Shown: piece by piece, positions 38,491-47,854 of the stretch
Layout: each line of letters begins with the position of its first letter
Position numbering within the stretch: position 1 is the first letter of the stretch
Assembly: GCF_900465055.1 (NCBI RefSeq)
Contig: NZ_LS483250.1
Location: 1,736,001 to 1,800,000, forward strand
Origin: Moritella yayanosii
GTDB lineage: Bacteria > Pseudomonadota > Gammaproteobacteria > Enterobacterales > Moritellaceae
Direction of reading: 5' to 3'
Length of the DNA: 64,000 bases
Program-made: the position numbers and the translations under genes
Notes under the pieces: generated by a model
Databases searched by the model: none
Told to the model about the DNA's origin: nothing
Seen by the model: the letters and a program-made list of their open reading frames with translations, nothing else

Positions 38491-39684
38491 ATGAATAAAC
38501 TCGTTCTAGTTCTAAACTGTGGTAGTTCTTCTCTTAAATTCGCAGTTCTTGACTCAGTATCTGGTGATGAAAAATTATCCGGTCTTGCAGAATGCTTTAA
38601 TTTAGAAAACGCACGCATCAAGTGGAAACTTGACGGCAATAAAGGCACAGCCGATCTAGGCGCATTCGCTTCTCACAAAGAAGCTGTAGCATACATCGTA
38701 AATAACATTCTAAAAGAACAGCAAGCAATGAGCGACGCTATTGTTGCGATCGGTCATCGTGTTGTACACGGCGGTGAAAAGTTCACGTCGTCAGTAATCA
38801 TCACAGATGACGTGATCAAAGGTATTGAAGACTGTGCGACATTAGCACCGCTTCATAATCCAGCTCACCTTATCGGTATCCGTGCTGCACAAGTTGCATT
38901 TCCAGCGCTTCCTCAAATAGCTGTATTCGATACTGCGTTCCACCAAACTATGCCTGAAAAAGCATACTTATACGCACTTCCGTACAAACTATACCGTGAA
39001 AATGGCATCCGTCGTTACGGCATGCACGGTACTAGTCACCTATTCATTACTCGTGAAGCAGCTTCGCTTCTAGGTAAAAAAGTTGAAGACACTAACATCA
39101 TCAACTGTCACCTAGGTAACGGCGCATCGGTTTGTGCAATTAAAAACGGTAAATCAGTAGACACAAGCATGGGTATGACTCCGCTTGAAGGTCTAGTAAT
39201 GGGTACGCGTAGTGGTGATATTGATCCAAGCATCATCAACCACCTAGTTACACAGTGTAACTACACGCTTGCAGAAGTTAACAGCATGCTTAACAACGAA
39301 AGTGGTTTATTAGGTATTTCTGAGATTTCTAGCGATTGCCGTGCTATTGAAGATGGTTATGCAGAAGGTAAAGCTGGCGCAGTTCGCGCAATGGAACTTT
39401 CTTGCTACCGTCTAGCTAAATACATCGCTTCATACGCAGCCGCTTTAGGCCGTATCGACGCTATCGTATTTACTGGTGGTATCGGTGAAAACTCTGATGT
39501 TATCCGTTCAATCGTATTAAACCAACTTTCTATCTTCGGTATCGAAGTTGACGAAGCAGCGAATACGGCAGCACGTTTTGGTTCTGAAGGTACCATCACT
39601 ACAGCAAACAGTAAAATTAAAGCAATGGTTATTTCTACCAATGAAGAACTTGTTATTGCACAAGACGCAGTAAGCCTAATCTAA
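38491..39684 (+). CDS. ackA: Acetate kinase
   Basis: A 397-residue enzyme that makes ATP and acetate from acetyl phosphate. [17 protein letters not shown] is the N-terminal phosphate-binding motif. [26 protein letters not shown] and FTGGIGENS are the other landmarks. Length is standard. pta follows 92 bp later, in the same direction. Confidence 0.97.
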   Translation: MNKLVLVLNCGSSSLKFAVLDSVSGDEKLSGLAECFNLENARIKWKLDGNKGTADLGAFASHKEAVAYIVNNILKEQQAMSDAIVAIGHRVVHGGEKFTSSVIITDDVIKGIEDCATLAPLHNPAHLIGIRAAQVAFPALPQIAVFDTAFHQTMPEKAYLYALPYKLYRENGIRRYGMHGTSHLFITREAASLLGKKVEDTNIINCHLGNGASVCAIKNGKSVDTSMGMTPLEGLVMGTRSGDIDPSIINHLVTQCNYTLAEVNSMLNNESGLLGISEISSDCRAIEDGYAEGKAGAVRAMELSCYRLAKYIASYAAALGRIDAIVFTGGIGENSDVIRSIVLNQLSIFGIEVDEAANTAARFGSEGTITTANSKIKAMVISTNEELVIAQDAVSLI

Positions 39685-39724
39685 TTCAGCTGGTAGCTAA
39701 ATCAGTTTAATTTTTAAATCAAGG

Positions 39725-39742
39725 AAGGTGTTATCGCACCTT
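39725..39742 (+). other. Hairpin between ackA and pta
   Basis: AAGGTG-TTATCG-CACCTT, a 6-bp stem followed by a pyrimidine-rich TTCTC stretch. It may tune relative expression of the two genes, but it is short. Confidence 0.4.
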
Positions 39743-39776
39743 TCTCTCTTCTCAATCCCAATATAAGGGGACGCTA

Positions 39777-41921
39777 GTGGCTCGCACTATAATGCTCATC
39801 CCAGTTGGCGCCGGCGTAGGCGTAACTTCTGTTAGTCTAGGTATGGTTCGTGCGTTTGAACGCAACGGCTTAAACGTTAACTTTTTCAAACCTGTTGCTC
39901 AACCTCGCCAAGGCGAAAAAGGTCCTGAGTTATCAACTGAAATTATCCGTCAAGGAACGAATGCATCACCTGCAACACCGTTCACTTTATCACACGCTGA
40001 AAAATTAATCGGTGCTGGTAAAACTGACGTACTGCTTGAAGATATCGTTGAGCGTTTTGAATCGCACATGGTTGATGCTGAAATTGTTGTTGTTGAAGGT
40101 CTGGTACCAACAGCAAAACAACCTTTTGCTAACAGCCTAAACTACAACATCGCTAAAGCACTTGATGCTGAAATGATCTTTGTGACTAACCCAGGCACAG
40201 ATTCATCCGAACAGCTAAAAGATCGTTTAGAGATCGCTTGCTCAAACTTCGGTGGCCGCAAAAACAAACGTATCATTGGCTGTGTGATCAACAAAGTTGG
40301 CGCACCACTTGATGAAGCTGGTCGTAACCGTCCAGATCTGGCTGAAATGTTTGAAGCAAACGCAGCTAATGCTAGCCATAACCTAGAAGTGCTACAAGTA
40401 TTTGGCAAAAGCCCAATGCCGATCCTTGGTTGTATTCCTTGGAATGCAGAACTGATTGCACCTCGTGCAAAAGATCTGGCTAAGCACTTAAATGCTGAAA
40501 TCCTAAACGAAGGCGAGTTACATGAGCGTCGTTTACACGGTATCACTTTCTGTGCACGTTCTATTCCAAACATGCTTGAGCATTTCCGTCCGGGTGCCTT
40601 ATTAGTTACTTCTGGCGATCGTGCTGACGTTATCGTAGCGGCATGTCTTGCAGCAATGAACGGCGTTAAAATTGGCGCATTGCTACTAACTGGTGACGTT
40701 CGTCCTGACGTAAATGTATTAAAACTTTGTAGTCAAGCAATGGCAACTGGTTTACCAATCATGTTGATTACAACTAACACTTGGCAAACAGCGTTAACGC
40801 TTCAGAACTTCAATCTTGATATCCCTGCAGATGACAAACCGCGCATCGAAGCAGTTCAAGAATACATCGCAAGTCACATCGACAAGCAATGGATTGAAAC
40901 GCTAACTATTGGTACTAAACGTACTCGTCGTCTATCTCCGCCTGCATTCCGTTACCAGTTAACTGAATTAGCACGTAAAGCGAAAAAACGTGTTGTACTA
41001 CCTGAAGGTGAAGAACCACGTACAATTGAAGCGGCTAACATCTGTGCTGAACGTGGTATCGCGACACCAGTACTGCTTGGTAACCCAACAGAGATTAAAC
41101 GTGTAGCAGAAAGCCAAGGTATCACCTTGTCTGCCGGCGTTGAAATCATAGATCCAATAACATGTCGTGAAAAATATGTTGCCCCTATGGTTGAACTGCG
41201 TAAAGCCAAAGGCCTGACTGAAGTAGTAGCACGTGAACAACTAGAAGATAACGTTGTGCTTGCGACTATGATGTTAGAACAGTCTGAAGTTGATGGGCTT
41301 GTATCTGGTGCCGTGCACACGACAGCAAACACAATCCGTCCAGCACTGCAGTTGATCAAAACAGCACCGGGTTCAAACCTAGTGTCTTCAATCTTCTTCA
41401 TGTTGCTACCTGATCAAGTGTTAGTGTACGGTGATTGTGCAATTAACCCAGATCCAAATGCATCTCAACTTGCTGACATCGCGATTCAATCTGCTGATTC
41501 AGCGAAAGCATTCGGTATTGAGCCTCGCGTTGCAATGATCTCTTACTCAACTGGTTCATCTGGCCAAGGTAGTGATGTAGATAAAGTACGTGAAGCAACT
41601 AAGATCGCACAAGAACGTCGCCCTGATTTAATCATCGACGGTCCATTACAGTACGATGCTGCTATCATGGAAAATGTTGCGAAAAGCAAAGCGCCAAACA
41701 GCCCTGTTGCTGGTAAAGCGACTGTATTTGTATTCCCAGATCTTAATACTGGTAACACAACTTACAAAGCGGTACAGCGTTCTGCAAATCTAATCTCGAT
41801 TGGTCCAATGCTGCAAGGCATGCGTAAACCAGTAAATGATTTATCACGTGGCGCATTGGTAGACGATATCGTTTACACAATCGCACTTACAGCGATTCAA
41901 GCTAAGCAGTTAAGCTCTTAG
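39777..41921 (+). CDS. pta: Phosphate acetyltransferase (long form)
   Basis: A 714-residue enzyme that turns acetyl-CoA and phosphate into acetyl phosphate and CoA. It has the long enterobacterial form: an N-terminal P-loop-like domain ([20 protein letters not shown]), a DRTGG-type middle, and the catalytic PTA_PTB domain from about 385 ([17 protein letters not shown], then [10 protein letters not shown]). The start is GTG 39777 after AAGGGGA. It completes the acetate branch with AckA and PflB. Confidence 0.96.
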   Translation: MARTIMLIPVGAGVGVTSVSLGMVRAFERNGLNVNFFKPVAQPRQGEKGPELSTEIIRQGTNASPATPFTLSHAEKLIGAGKTDVLLEDIVERFESHMVDAEIVVVEGLVPTAKQPFANSLNYNIAKALDAEMIFVTNPGTDSSEQLKDRLEIACSNFGGRKNKRIIGCVINKVGAPLDEAGRNRPDLAEMFEANAANASHNLEVLQVFGKSPMPILGCIPWNAELIAPRAKDLAKHLNAEILNEGELHERRLHGITFCARSIPNMLEHFRPGALLVTSGDRADVIVAACLAAMNGVKIGALLLTGDVRPDVNVLKLCSQAMATGLPIMLITTNTWQTALTLQNFNLDIPADDKPRIEAVQEYIASHIDKQWIETLTIGTKRTRRLSPPAFRYQLTELARKAKKRVVLPEGEEPRTIEAANICAERGIATPVLLGNPTEIKRVAESQGITLSAGVEIIDPITCREKYVAPMVELRKAKGLTEVVAREQLEDNVVLATMMLEQSEVDGLVSGAVHTTANTIRPALQLIKTAPGSNLVSSIFFMLLPDQVLVYGDCAINPDPNASQLADIAIQSADSAKAFGIEPRVAMISYSTGSSGQGSDVDKVREATKIAQERRPDLIIDGPLQYDAAIMENVAKSKAPNSPVAGKATVFVFPDLNTGNTTYKAVQRSANLISIGPMLQGMRKPVNDLSRGALVDDIVYTIALTAIQAKQLSS

Positions 41922-41945
41922 TCCGAATTTCTGATAAACGTGTTT

Positions 41946-41973
41946 AAGGCTTCCCTAGGGAAGCCTTTTTTTT
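41946..41973 (+). terminator. Terminator after pta
   Basis: AAGGCTTCCCTAGGGAAGCC palindrome followed by nine T; a strong rho-independent terminator. Confidence 0.9.
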
Positions 41974-42254
41974 GATGCTAAATTATTTGGACTTACGGCC
42001 CCTTCCTTTTCTTCCGTCTTCTCCATATCTTTTAGCGCTGTTTTGTACACATAAGCCAGCGTGAAATATGTGAGAAAAGAACTTGCGGTTACTAATACGG
42101 TTATCGCAAAGCCGGTTAAATTAAATATATCAACCGCAATTGAAGATATAGCAAAGGTCGGTAGTGAAAATAACACCGCAGCAGGCATTATTAATTTTAT
42201 CTCAAAGATATTGACTTCATTTTTTAAATGAAGCCTGAATGTAATAAAAACCAT
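41955..42254 (-). CDS. Hypothetical two-helix membrane protein
   Basis: A 99-residue frame with two hydrophobic helices (about 20-42 and 48-70) and a charged tail (KDMEKTEEKEG). No family recognised. Its last five codons and stop fall inside the pta terminator hairpin, so the C-terminus is set by terminator sequence. No strong ribosome site precedes ATG 42254. It may be a real small membrane protein gene converging on pta. Confidence 0.4.
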   Translation of the reverse strand: MVFITFRLHLKNEVNIFEIKLIMPAAVLFSLPTFAISSIAVDIFNLTGFAITVLVTASSFLTYFTLAYVYKTALKDMEKTEEKEGAVSPNNLASKKRLP

Positions 42255-42678
42255 GTTTTAGTTAAGGCCTGCATCATTGAGTTCCGCAACATTAATTAAT
42301 ACAAGTTTCATTAATTACGCTGTAACCACACATAAAGTGCAAGTTTAAATAGACAAACGAAACAAACGAAACTAATATACAGCAACTTCGAAACTTAATC
42401 TGTGATATTTACAGAATCAAGGCATCGATATAACGAGTGAAAGTAGATAAATTTCAATCACACGCTATATTTAATAAAATGTAACCCATGCATTTCATTT
42501 AAGTTACGTTTCAAACTTTTAAATACAAAATAATCGTTTAATGATGACAGTTTCGAGCTCAAAATCATTAAAACAAGTTATATCAGGACGAACGTCGTTA
42601 CGGGCCGATAGGCAGTATTATCACGTGGTTATTACTTGTTTAAAAAATTTATACCATTTATAAAGCTAGGAGAAGACC
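42255..42678. other. Intergenic region upstream of glmS
   Basis: 424 bp without a gene. AT-rich, with a small ACGA-ACG-TCGT hairpin near 42589-42599 in the likely glmS leader. I see no riboswitch-like or ribozyme-like structure that I can support. Confidence 0.4.
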
Positions 42679-44511
42679 ATGTGTGGCATTGTTGGTGCAG
42701 TAGCGCAAAGAGATATCGCTGAAATTTTAGTTGAAGGTTTACGTCGTTTAGAATACCGCGGTTATGATTCTGCCGGTGTGGCCATTGTTGATCAAGACAA
42801 TCACCTGCAGCGTATTCGTAGCTTGGGTAAAGTAAAAGAATTAGCGAATGCCGTTGAGACTGAACAACCGGTTGGTGGTACTGGTATTGCCCATACTCGC
42901 TGGGCAACACACGGTGAGCCTTCACAAGCCAATGCCCATCCACACGTATCAGGTGATATTGCCGTTGTTCATAACGGTATTATTGAAAACCATGAAATGT
43001 TACGTGAACTATTACAACAACGTGGTTATATTTTCCAATCGCAAACAGACACTGAAGTCATTGCCCACCTTGTTGAATGGGAACTACGCTCTGCCGATAG
43101 CTTACTGGATGCCGTACAAAAAACCGTTGCACAGCTAGAAGGCGCATACGGTACTGTGGTACTAAATCGTCTCGAACCAGGTAAATTAATTGTGGCACGT
43201 TCAGGTAGCCCAATTGTGATTGGTTTAGGTGTCGGCGAAAACTTCCTTGCATCCGATCAACTTGCACTGCTTAATGTTACTCGTCGTTTCATGTACCTTG
43301 AAGAAGGTGATGTGGCTGAAATTACCCGTCGTGATGTATCCGTATTTGATATTAATGGTAAGCCAGTAACACGTGAAGTAACGGAGTCAAATGCAGAGCA
43401 TGATGCAGCAGATAAAGGCAAATTCCGTCACTTTATGCAGAAAGAGATCTTCGAACAACCTGTAGCATTAACCAATACAATGGAAGGTCGCCTTACAGCT
43501 AACAGCGTTATTACAGAAAGTATCGGCGTTAATGCGGCAGAGATCTTAGCGAAAGTTGAACACATTCAGATCATCGCTTGTGGTACGTCGTACAACGCAG
43601 GTATGACAGCCCGTTATTGGTTTGAATCGTTAGCAGGTGTCAGTTGTGATGTCGAAATCGCGTCTGAATTCCGTTACCGTAAGTTTGTAACGCGCCCTAA
43701 TAGCCTACTTATCACTTTGTCACAGTCAGGTGAAACTGCAGATACGTTAGCAGCAATGCGTCTGGCGAAAGAAAAAGGTTACATGGCTGTAATGACCATT
43801 TGTAACGTAGCCGGTTCTTCATTAGTACGTGAATCTGACTTTGCATTCATGACCCGTGCGGGTACCGAGATTGGTGTTGCTTCGACTAAAGCATTCACGA
43901 CACAATTAGCCGCATTATTAATGCTGGTAACGGCATTAGGTAAACAAAAACACGTTATCGATGCCACCAAAGAAGCTGAGATCGTAACGGCATTACATGC
44001 ACTGCCAGCACAAATCGAAAATGCATTGTCATTTGATAAAGACATTGAAGCACTAGCCCAAGATTTTGCTGACAAACACCATACCTTATTCCTCGGTCGT
44101 GGTGAATTCTACCCTATCGCCATGGAAGCAGCGCTTAAGTTAAAAGAGATCTCGTACATTCACGCAGAAGCATATGCTGCGGGTGAATTGAAACACGGTC
44201 CGTTAGCGCTAGTTGATGCCGATATGCCGGTTGTGGTTATCGCGCCAACCAATGAATTACTCGAAAAGCTTAAATCGAATATTGAAGAAGTACGTGCACG
44301 TGGCGGCCTGCTTTATGTATTCGCAGATGCAGAAGCTGGTTTTGTTGAATCAGAAGGTATGAAGATCATCACTATGCCGCATGTAAGTGAAATTACAGCG
44401 CCGATCTTCTACACGCTACCAATGCAGTTACTGTCATACCATGTGGCCCTGATTAAAGGCACTGATGTGGATCAACCACGTAACCTCGCGAAGGCTGTAA
44501 CTGTAGAGTAA
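42679..44511 (+). CDS. glmS: Glutamine-fructose-6-phosphate aminotransferase
   Basis: A 610-residue enzyme that makes glucosamine-6-phosphate for cell-wall precursors. The N-terminal glutaminase opens [12 protein letters not shown], with Cys2 as nucleophile; [11 protein letters not shown] follows. Two SIS domains carry [22 protein letters not shown], and [20 protein letters not shown]. The C-terminus is [13 protein letters not shown]. In many bacteria the end of this gene is the Tn7 target, and here accessory genes follow. Confidence 0.97.
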   Translation: MCGIVGAVAQRDIAEILVEGLRRLEYRGYDSAGVAIVDQDNHLQRIRSLGKVKELANAVETEQPVGGTGIAHTRWATHGEPSQANAHPHVSGDIAVVHNGIIENHEMLRELLQQRGYIFQSQTDTEVIAHLVEWELRSADSLLDAVQKTVAQLEGAYGTVVLNRLEPGKLIVARSGSPIVIGLGVGENFLASDQLALLNVTRRFMYLEEGDVAEITRRDVSVFDINGKPVTREVTESNAEHDAADKGKFRHFMQKEIFEQPVALTNTMEGRLTANSVITESIGVNAAEILAKVEHIQIIACGTSYNAGMTARYWFESLAGVSCDVEIASEFRYRKFVTRPNSLLITLSQSGETADTLAAMRLAKEKGYMAVMTICNVAGSSLVRESDFAFMTRAGTEIGVASTKAFTTQLAALLMLVTALGKQKHVIDATKEAEIVTALHALPAQIENALSFDKDIEALAQDFADKHHTLFLGRGEFYPIAMEAALKLKEISYIHAEAYAAGELKHGPLALVDADMPVVVIAPTNELLEKLKSNIEEVRARGGLLYVFADAEAGFVESEGMKIITMPHVSEITAPIFYTLPMQLLSYHVALIKGTDVDQPRNLAKAVTVE

Positions 44512-44565
44512 CAACAGACTTTTCAAACACATCGATTGCGTGTGAGTTATAGCGTTAGACATAAG

Positions 44566-44613
44566 TCCATTTATTCCATGCTTCATCAATAAGCGTGAAT
44601 AAATGGATTTTTT
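44566..44613 (+). terminator. Terminator after glmS
   Basis: An 11-bp stem (TCCATTTATTC / GAATAAATGGA) with a 20-base loop and a TTTTTT run, 55 bp after the glmS stop. Confidence 0.75.
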
Positions 44614-44649
44614 ATGGCTCTGGTTACGATTACTTCTTTTATAATTAAA

Positions 44650-44811
44650 TTAGTGTTGTTGATTATAGTGCCAAATATGCTCTAAGGCCGTTTGAAACTC
44701 TTTAGCGATGCAACTATCCAAACCATCTTGTAAAAGCTCGTCCCATTTATCGCGGCCATGCTTAAATGAATTTAAACATGTCGGAGAGTCAGTTCTGATT
44801 AGCCTCTTCAT
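44650..44811 (-). pseudogene. PtuB-like HNH effector gene of the retron, truncated to 53 codons
   Basis: ATG 44811 overlaps the ATPase stop by four bases (ATGA), so translation is probably coupled. The product starts MKRLIRTDSPTCLNSFKHG then RDKWDEL, which resembles the N-terminus of PtuB-type HNH nucleases of Septu and type I-A retrons as I remember them. It ends at TAA 44650 after HIWHYNQQH. The following zinc and HNH part (a CxxC and HxEHF-type core) is missing; the glmS terminator begins about 40 bp later. Either a deletion removed about three quarters of the gene, or this is a tiny accessory protein. Confidence 0.6.
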
Positions 44812-46493
44812 TTTTTTTGTGCTCGTTGCAACATTCTTTCTTGTGCCTTAGTTTTCATTTTTTGTAATCGAATTTGACTGTCACATCGTTTCAATTCAAC
44901 ACTATCTTGACCAAAATGATTTTTTATTTTTTTATACATTTTTTGAGCTTTAACATTATTTTCATATTGTTCTTGTAAAATAAGACTTTCAAACTCATCA
45001 ACCCAATGAGATTCAACTATTCGTTGAGGTGTTGCAAACACATCCATTAATTGCTCTAAAATATCAGAACTAACAACACCCTTAGTTTGAAATTCAGGAG
45101 CGTTAATCATCGTTTGTCCTTCAGGACGAGTACCCATAAACTGTCTGATACAGCGCTTATGAACAGTTGAAAGCACCTGCGGGCTATGAGTCGTTACAAT
45201 AAACTGAATATTAGGAAATGTTTTCAGAAGGTCTAATAAAATATTTTGCTGCCATTTTGGATGAAGATGAAGTTCAATCTCATCAATTAAAACAATACCT
45301 TGACCATTAAGCGGGTTTTCTAACTTAGGATTTAATAATACTAATCGACGAGCTAAGTCAGATATTAATGCAAGAAAAACACGCTGGCCATCTGAAATCT
45401 GACCTAGTTTTACCGCTATACCATCATTTTTAACCATGATAATATCGGTACCAGAAGCAGTCTCAACCCAGATATCACTGATACTTGGAATAACGCTACA
45501 TATGGCGTCAACAACAATGCGCTTACGTTGTACATCTGTGATAGTCTGCTGTTCTTTAGCAAGTGCCAGCTTTGATTTGGCATTATTAAGCTGAACTATA
45601 GTTTGCTCTAATAATGGTGCCAGAGACTCTACGCCATTCTCGACAGATAGTCTAAGACCATTAATTTGTTGTTGCAGTTGTTCTATATTATCAGATTGAT
45701 CATTCACTGTTTTTTTATGTAAACCAATAAACCATTCAACAAAGTGTTCGAACTTACCCGCACCTTCTAGCGCGTCGTTATAAGCGTCAAATCTATTTTC
45801 TCGTTGTGACACAGACTCTTTATTTGTGTTCTTTGCTGTCTTCTTGATGGGATGAGAACGTTCAACGGAATAAAATGCAAATAGCGGTAGATTTATTATA
45901 TTCTTAGCATTGATGACTCGCCAAACATTCGCAATATCTTTAAGCTCTTTTACATAGCTATCTCTTTTATTTTCAGATCCTAGCTTAACTCTAGATAAAC
46001 GAGCTGGAATATTTTTAAGCCCTTTACCTAATGAAAAATCAGTGAGCACATCAGCAAAATATTGATCAGAATCATTCCTTATATCTGTCAATTTACTTAT
46101 TTTTTGCCCCTGTCCATCTTCTTTGAGAATATTCGCAGTAAGCCAACTCAATGTTTTGGTTATGCCGTTAGCTATTGTCGTTTTTCCCTGCCCATTACCA
46201 CCGATTAACACTGTTAAGTCTGCTTCAAAGTTAACTTGTAAGTGCTGAAAACGACGAAAGTCAAACAATGTTAACGAATCTAAAGTAAATTTGTTATTAA
46301 GCTTAAAGTCACCGGTATCACAAGCTGTCCCATCTTCTAAATATCTAACACATTGTTCAAGATATTTTCTCGCAATATCTTTATCAATTTCTACATCATC
46401 ATTACCATTTTCATAATTTTCAAATAGTTGATAAGTAGGTAATAATTCGTTTTTTATTGCTTTGTTTTTCAATTCTCTGATATTTTTATTCAT
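44808..46493 (-). CDS. Retron-associated PtuA-like ATPase
   Basis: A 561-residue AAA/OLD-type ATPase. Walker A is IGGNGQGKTT (residues 97-106), preceded by LDSLTLFDFRRFQHLQV as in SMC/RecF-like ATPases. A coiled coil lies about 265-310 (IEQLQQQINGLRL). The signature-like KLGQISDGQRVFLALISDLAR and Walker B IVLIDEIELHLHPKWQQ follow, then IVTTHSPQVL. In type I-A retrons this protein pairs with an HNH nuclease and is held off by the msDNA. Start at ATG 46493, after GAGG-N6; an ATG at 46505 is in frame. It overlaps the reverse transcriptase end by 8 bp. Confidence 0.82.
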   Translation of the reverse strand: MNKNIRELKNKAIKNELLPTYQLFENYENGNDDVEIDKDIARKYLEQCVRYLEDGTACDTGDFKLNNKFTLDSLTLFDFRRFQHLQVNFEADLTVLIGGNGQGKTTIANGITKTLSWLTANILKEDGQGQKISKLTDIRNDSDQYFADVLTDFSLGKGLKNIPARLSRVKLGSENKRDSYVKELKDIANVWRVINAKNIINLPLFAFYSVERSHPIKKTAKNTNKESVSQRENRFDAYNDALEGAGKFEHFVEWFIGLHKKTVNDQSDNIEQLQQQINGLRLSVENGVESLAPLLEQTIVQLNNAKSKLALAKEQQTITDVQRKRIVVDAICSVIPSISDIWVETASGTDIIMVKNDGIAVKLGQISDGQRVFLALISDLARRLVLLNPKLENPLNGQGIVLIDEIELHLHPKWQQNILLDLLKTFPNIQFIVTTHSPQVLSTVHKRCIRQFMGTRPEGQTMINAPEFQTKGVVSSDILEQLMDVFATPQRIVESHWVDEFESLILQEQYENNVKAQKMYKKIKNHFGQDSVELKRCDSQIRLQKMKTKAQERMLQRAQKK

Positions 46494-47427
46494 GATTAGC
46501 CTCATAAATACATTGAATTAATGCGTTAGAATATTTAATTTTCAACCTTTCGATAAATACAGGTTCAATGTGTTTTGCAAATGACAGTAACCCTTGCAGA
46601 TAGCTAATATCTGAGCTATCTAATTCATTGTATTTAAATTGATGGACTAAATGTTTTATATATCGTTTTCGTTCACGTCCAATTGAAAGTTGCCCTTCAT
46701 TATTCAGAGTAACGCCTGTGATATGACGGTTATGTGCGCGAGATGAAAACACAGTTTTACTATTATTTACTTTAAGGTGATCTTTAAAATTATTAAATAA
46801 TACATTTTTAACCGATGGGATCATTGTATAAAGAACATCTTTTTCATCTGTAGAAAACGTTAAGTCGTCAGCATATCTTGTGTAGCTTATCGCTTGTTTT
46901 TTACAAAGTGAAGAAAGAGATAGATCAAACTCAAAAAGACAAAAATTTGAAATCATAGGGGAACTTGGCGCACCAACACTTAACACTAATTTACCGTTAC
47001 TTTTTTTACTCGGGCTCCAAAACAGTAACTTTTCAACCCATTGCTGGTCTTGAACTGAAAAGTGGGGCGTCACACCCGAACAGGATCCTAAACTATCCCA
47101 AAACACTGAAGGTGGAATTGAGTTAAAGAAATTTTCTAAATCGGTCTTTAACAAGTATTGGTTTTCAACATGCACAAGTGCATTATCTTTAATACTCAGA
47201 CCTTCTCGATAAGCTATCGCAGATTCGTGTAATGGAAATGTATAAAGCGTTAGAAAGGCACGTTGATAATCTTTGAGCTCCTTCGTCGGCTGTGCAATAA
47301 CGCGATAGCCGTGTGAGCGCTTCGTAATTTTGTAAACTCTATACTTTTTAGGTGCATCAGAAAGAAAGCTCATCACTTCCGATTCACTTTTATTTAATTT
47401 TTTAGCTAACAGTTCAATAACACTCAT
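46486..47427 (-). CDS. Retron reverse transcriptase
   Basis: A 313-residue reverse transcriptase of normal retron length. The catalytic motif is YADD (185-188) in SYTRYADDLTFS; Asp96 lies in LKTDLENFFNSI; LSVGAPSSPMISN is motif 4. Retron-specific region X reads NALVH (82-86, NAxxH), and HITGVTL fits the VTG motif of region Y. It copies part of the adjacent RNA into msDNA joined to a branching guanosine. The start codon lies 45 bp after the end of the RNA, with only a weak GGA before it; a hairpin terminator sits between. Confidence 0.93.
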   Translation of the reverse strand: MSVIELLAKKLNKSESEVMSFLSDAPKKYRVYKITKRSHGYRVIAQPTKELKDYQRAFLTLYTFPLHESAIAYREGLSIKDNALVHVENQYLLKTDLENFFNSIPPSVFWDSLGSCSGVTPHFSVQDQQWVEKLLFWSPSKKSNGKLVLSVGAPSSPMISNFCLFEFDLSLSSLCKKQAISYTRYADDLTFSTDEKDVLYTMIPSVKNVLFNNFKDHLKVNNSKTVFSSRAHNRHITGVTLNNEGQLSIGRERKRYIKHLVHQFKYNELDSSDISYLQGLLSFAKHIEPVFIERLKIKYSNALIQCIYEANHE

Positions 47428-47437
47428 AAAATTCCAT

Positions 47438-47469
47438 AAAAAAGGCCAAAAGCAATGCTCTTGGCCTTT
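47438..47469 (-). terminator. Terminator between retron RNA and reverse transcriptase
   Basis: AAAGGCCAAGAGC / GCTTTTGGCCTTT, 13-bp stem with one mismatch and a 3-base loop, followed on the minus strand by six T. It ends 11 bp before the RT start codon. Confidence 0.75.
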
Positions 47470-47471
47470 AA

Positions 47472-47613
47472 CTCTTTACTAGAGACAGCGATATGTTCGC
47501 GGCCTAAAGGAGGAACGAGTTTATGCTGCGAATATTTCGCAACCAAATACGTTCAATAAATTAGAGTCTGGCTAACCACCCGACTAGACGAAATCGTCTT
47601 ACGCTAAAGAGCC
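47472..47613 (-). ncRNA. Retron msr-msd RNA
   Basis: Read on the minus strand. The a1 arm CTCTTTA (47611-47605) pairs with the a2 arm TAAAGAG (47478-47472), extended by G-U pairs. Right after a1 comes TTAGCG, the same as at the Ec86 branching site (AGC with the priming G). The msr then has hairpin GACGA-TTT-CGTC and a second stem from AGTC to GACT around GGGTGGTTAGCC. The msd is a long hairpin: arm 47540-47525 (GCGAAATATTCGCAGC) pairs with 47503-47488 with three mismatches, closing a 21-base tip. RNA ends are estimates. Confidence 0.82.
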
Positions 47614-47753
47614 CTTTAAACTTAACAATATTTTTATAACATCGCATACCTGTTTTTGCCCTCAAACATCTCCTAACTATACTACTATTCTTCAAGGTGT
47701 TAGTTAAACGCTAGCCAGTACATAAACCAATCTTATCTCTATTTATCTCCAAT

Positions 47754-47769
47754 ATGACAAATTTGTCAT
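47754..47769. promoter_or_regulatory. CusR/CopR box upstream of copA
   Basis: ATGACAAATTTGTCAT, a perfect 16-bp palindrome matching the known CusR core TGACAA-N2-TTGTCA. It is 85 bp before copA and is on the far side from the retron RNA. Confidence 0.8.
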
Positions 47770-47854
47770 TTTCGTGTCACCTTCTGGAAAGCCGCCTATT
47801 TGTAGAATAGACCATTAATAACAAGGATTATTTGAATCAAGGAGCACAGCAAAT

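Noticed and set aside
40142-40573. Minus-strand 143-codon frame inside pta
   Set aside because: Shadow of pta. The same holds for frames opposite ackA, glmS, copA and pflB.
42255-42678. glmS ribozyme upstream of glmS
   Set aside because: The glmS ribozyme is found in Gram-positive bacteria, and I see no matching core here.
42632-42943. Minus-strand frame over the glmS start
   Set aside because: Antisense shadow; glmS is certain on the other strand.
44512-44649. Search for Tn7 ends after glmS
   Set aside because: I saw no TGTGGGCGG-type end and no transposase gene; only the terminator.
47472-47613. Reading the inverted repeats upstream of the RT as a CRISPR array or group II intron
   Set aside because: No repeat-spacer series and no intron domain V; the arms and TTAGCG fit a retron.
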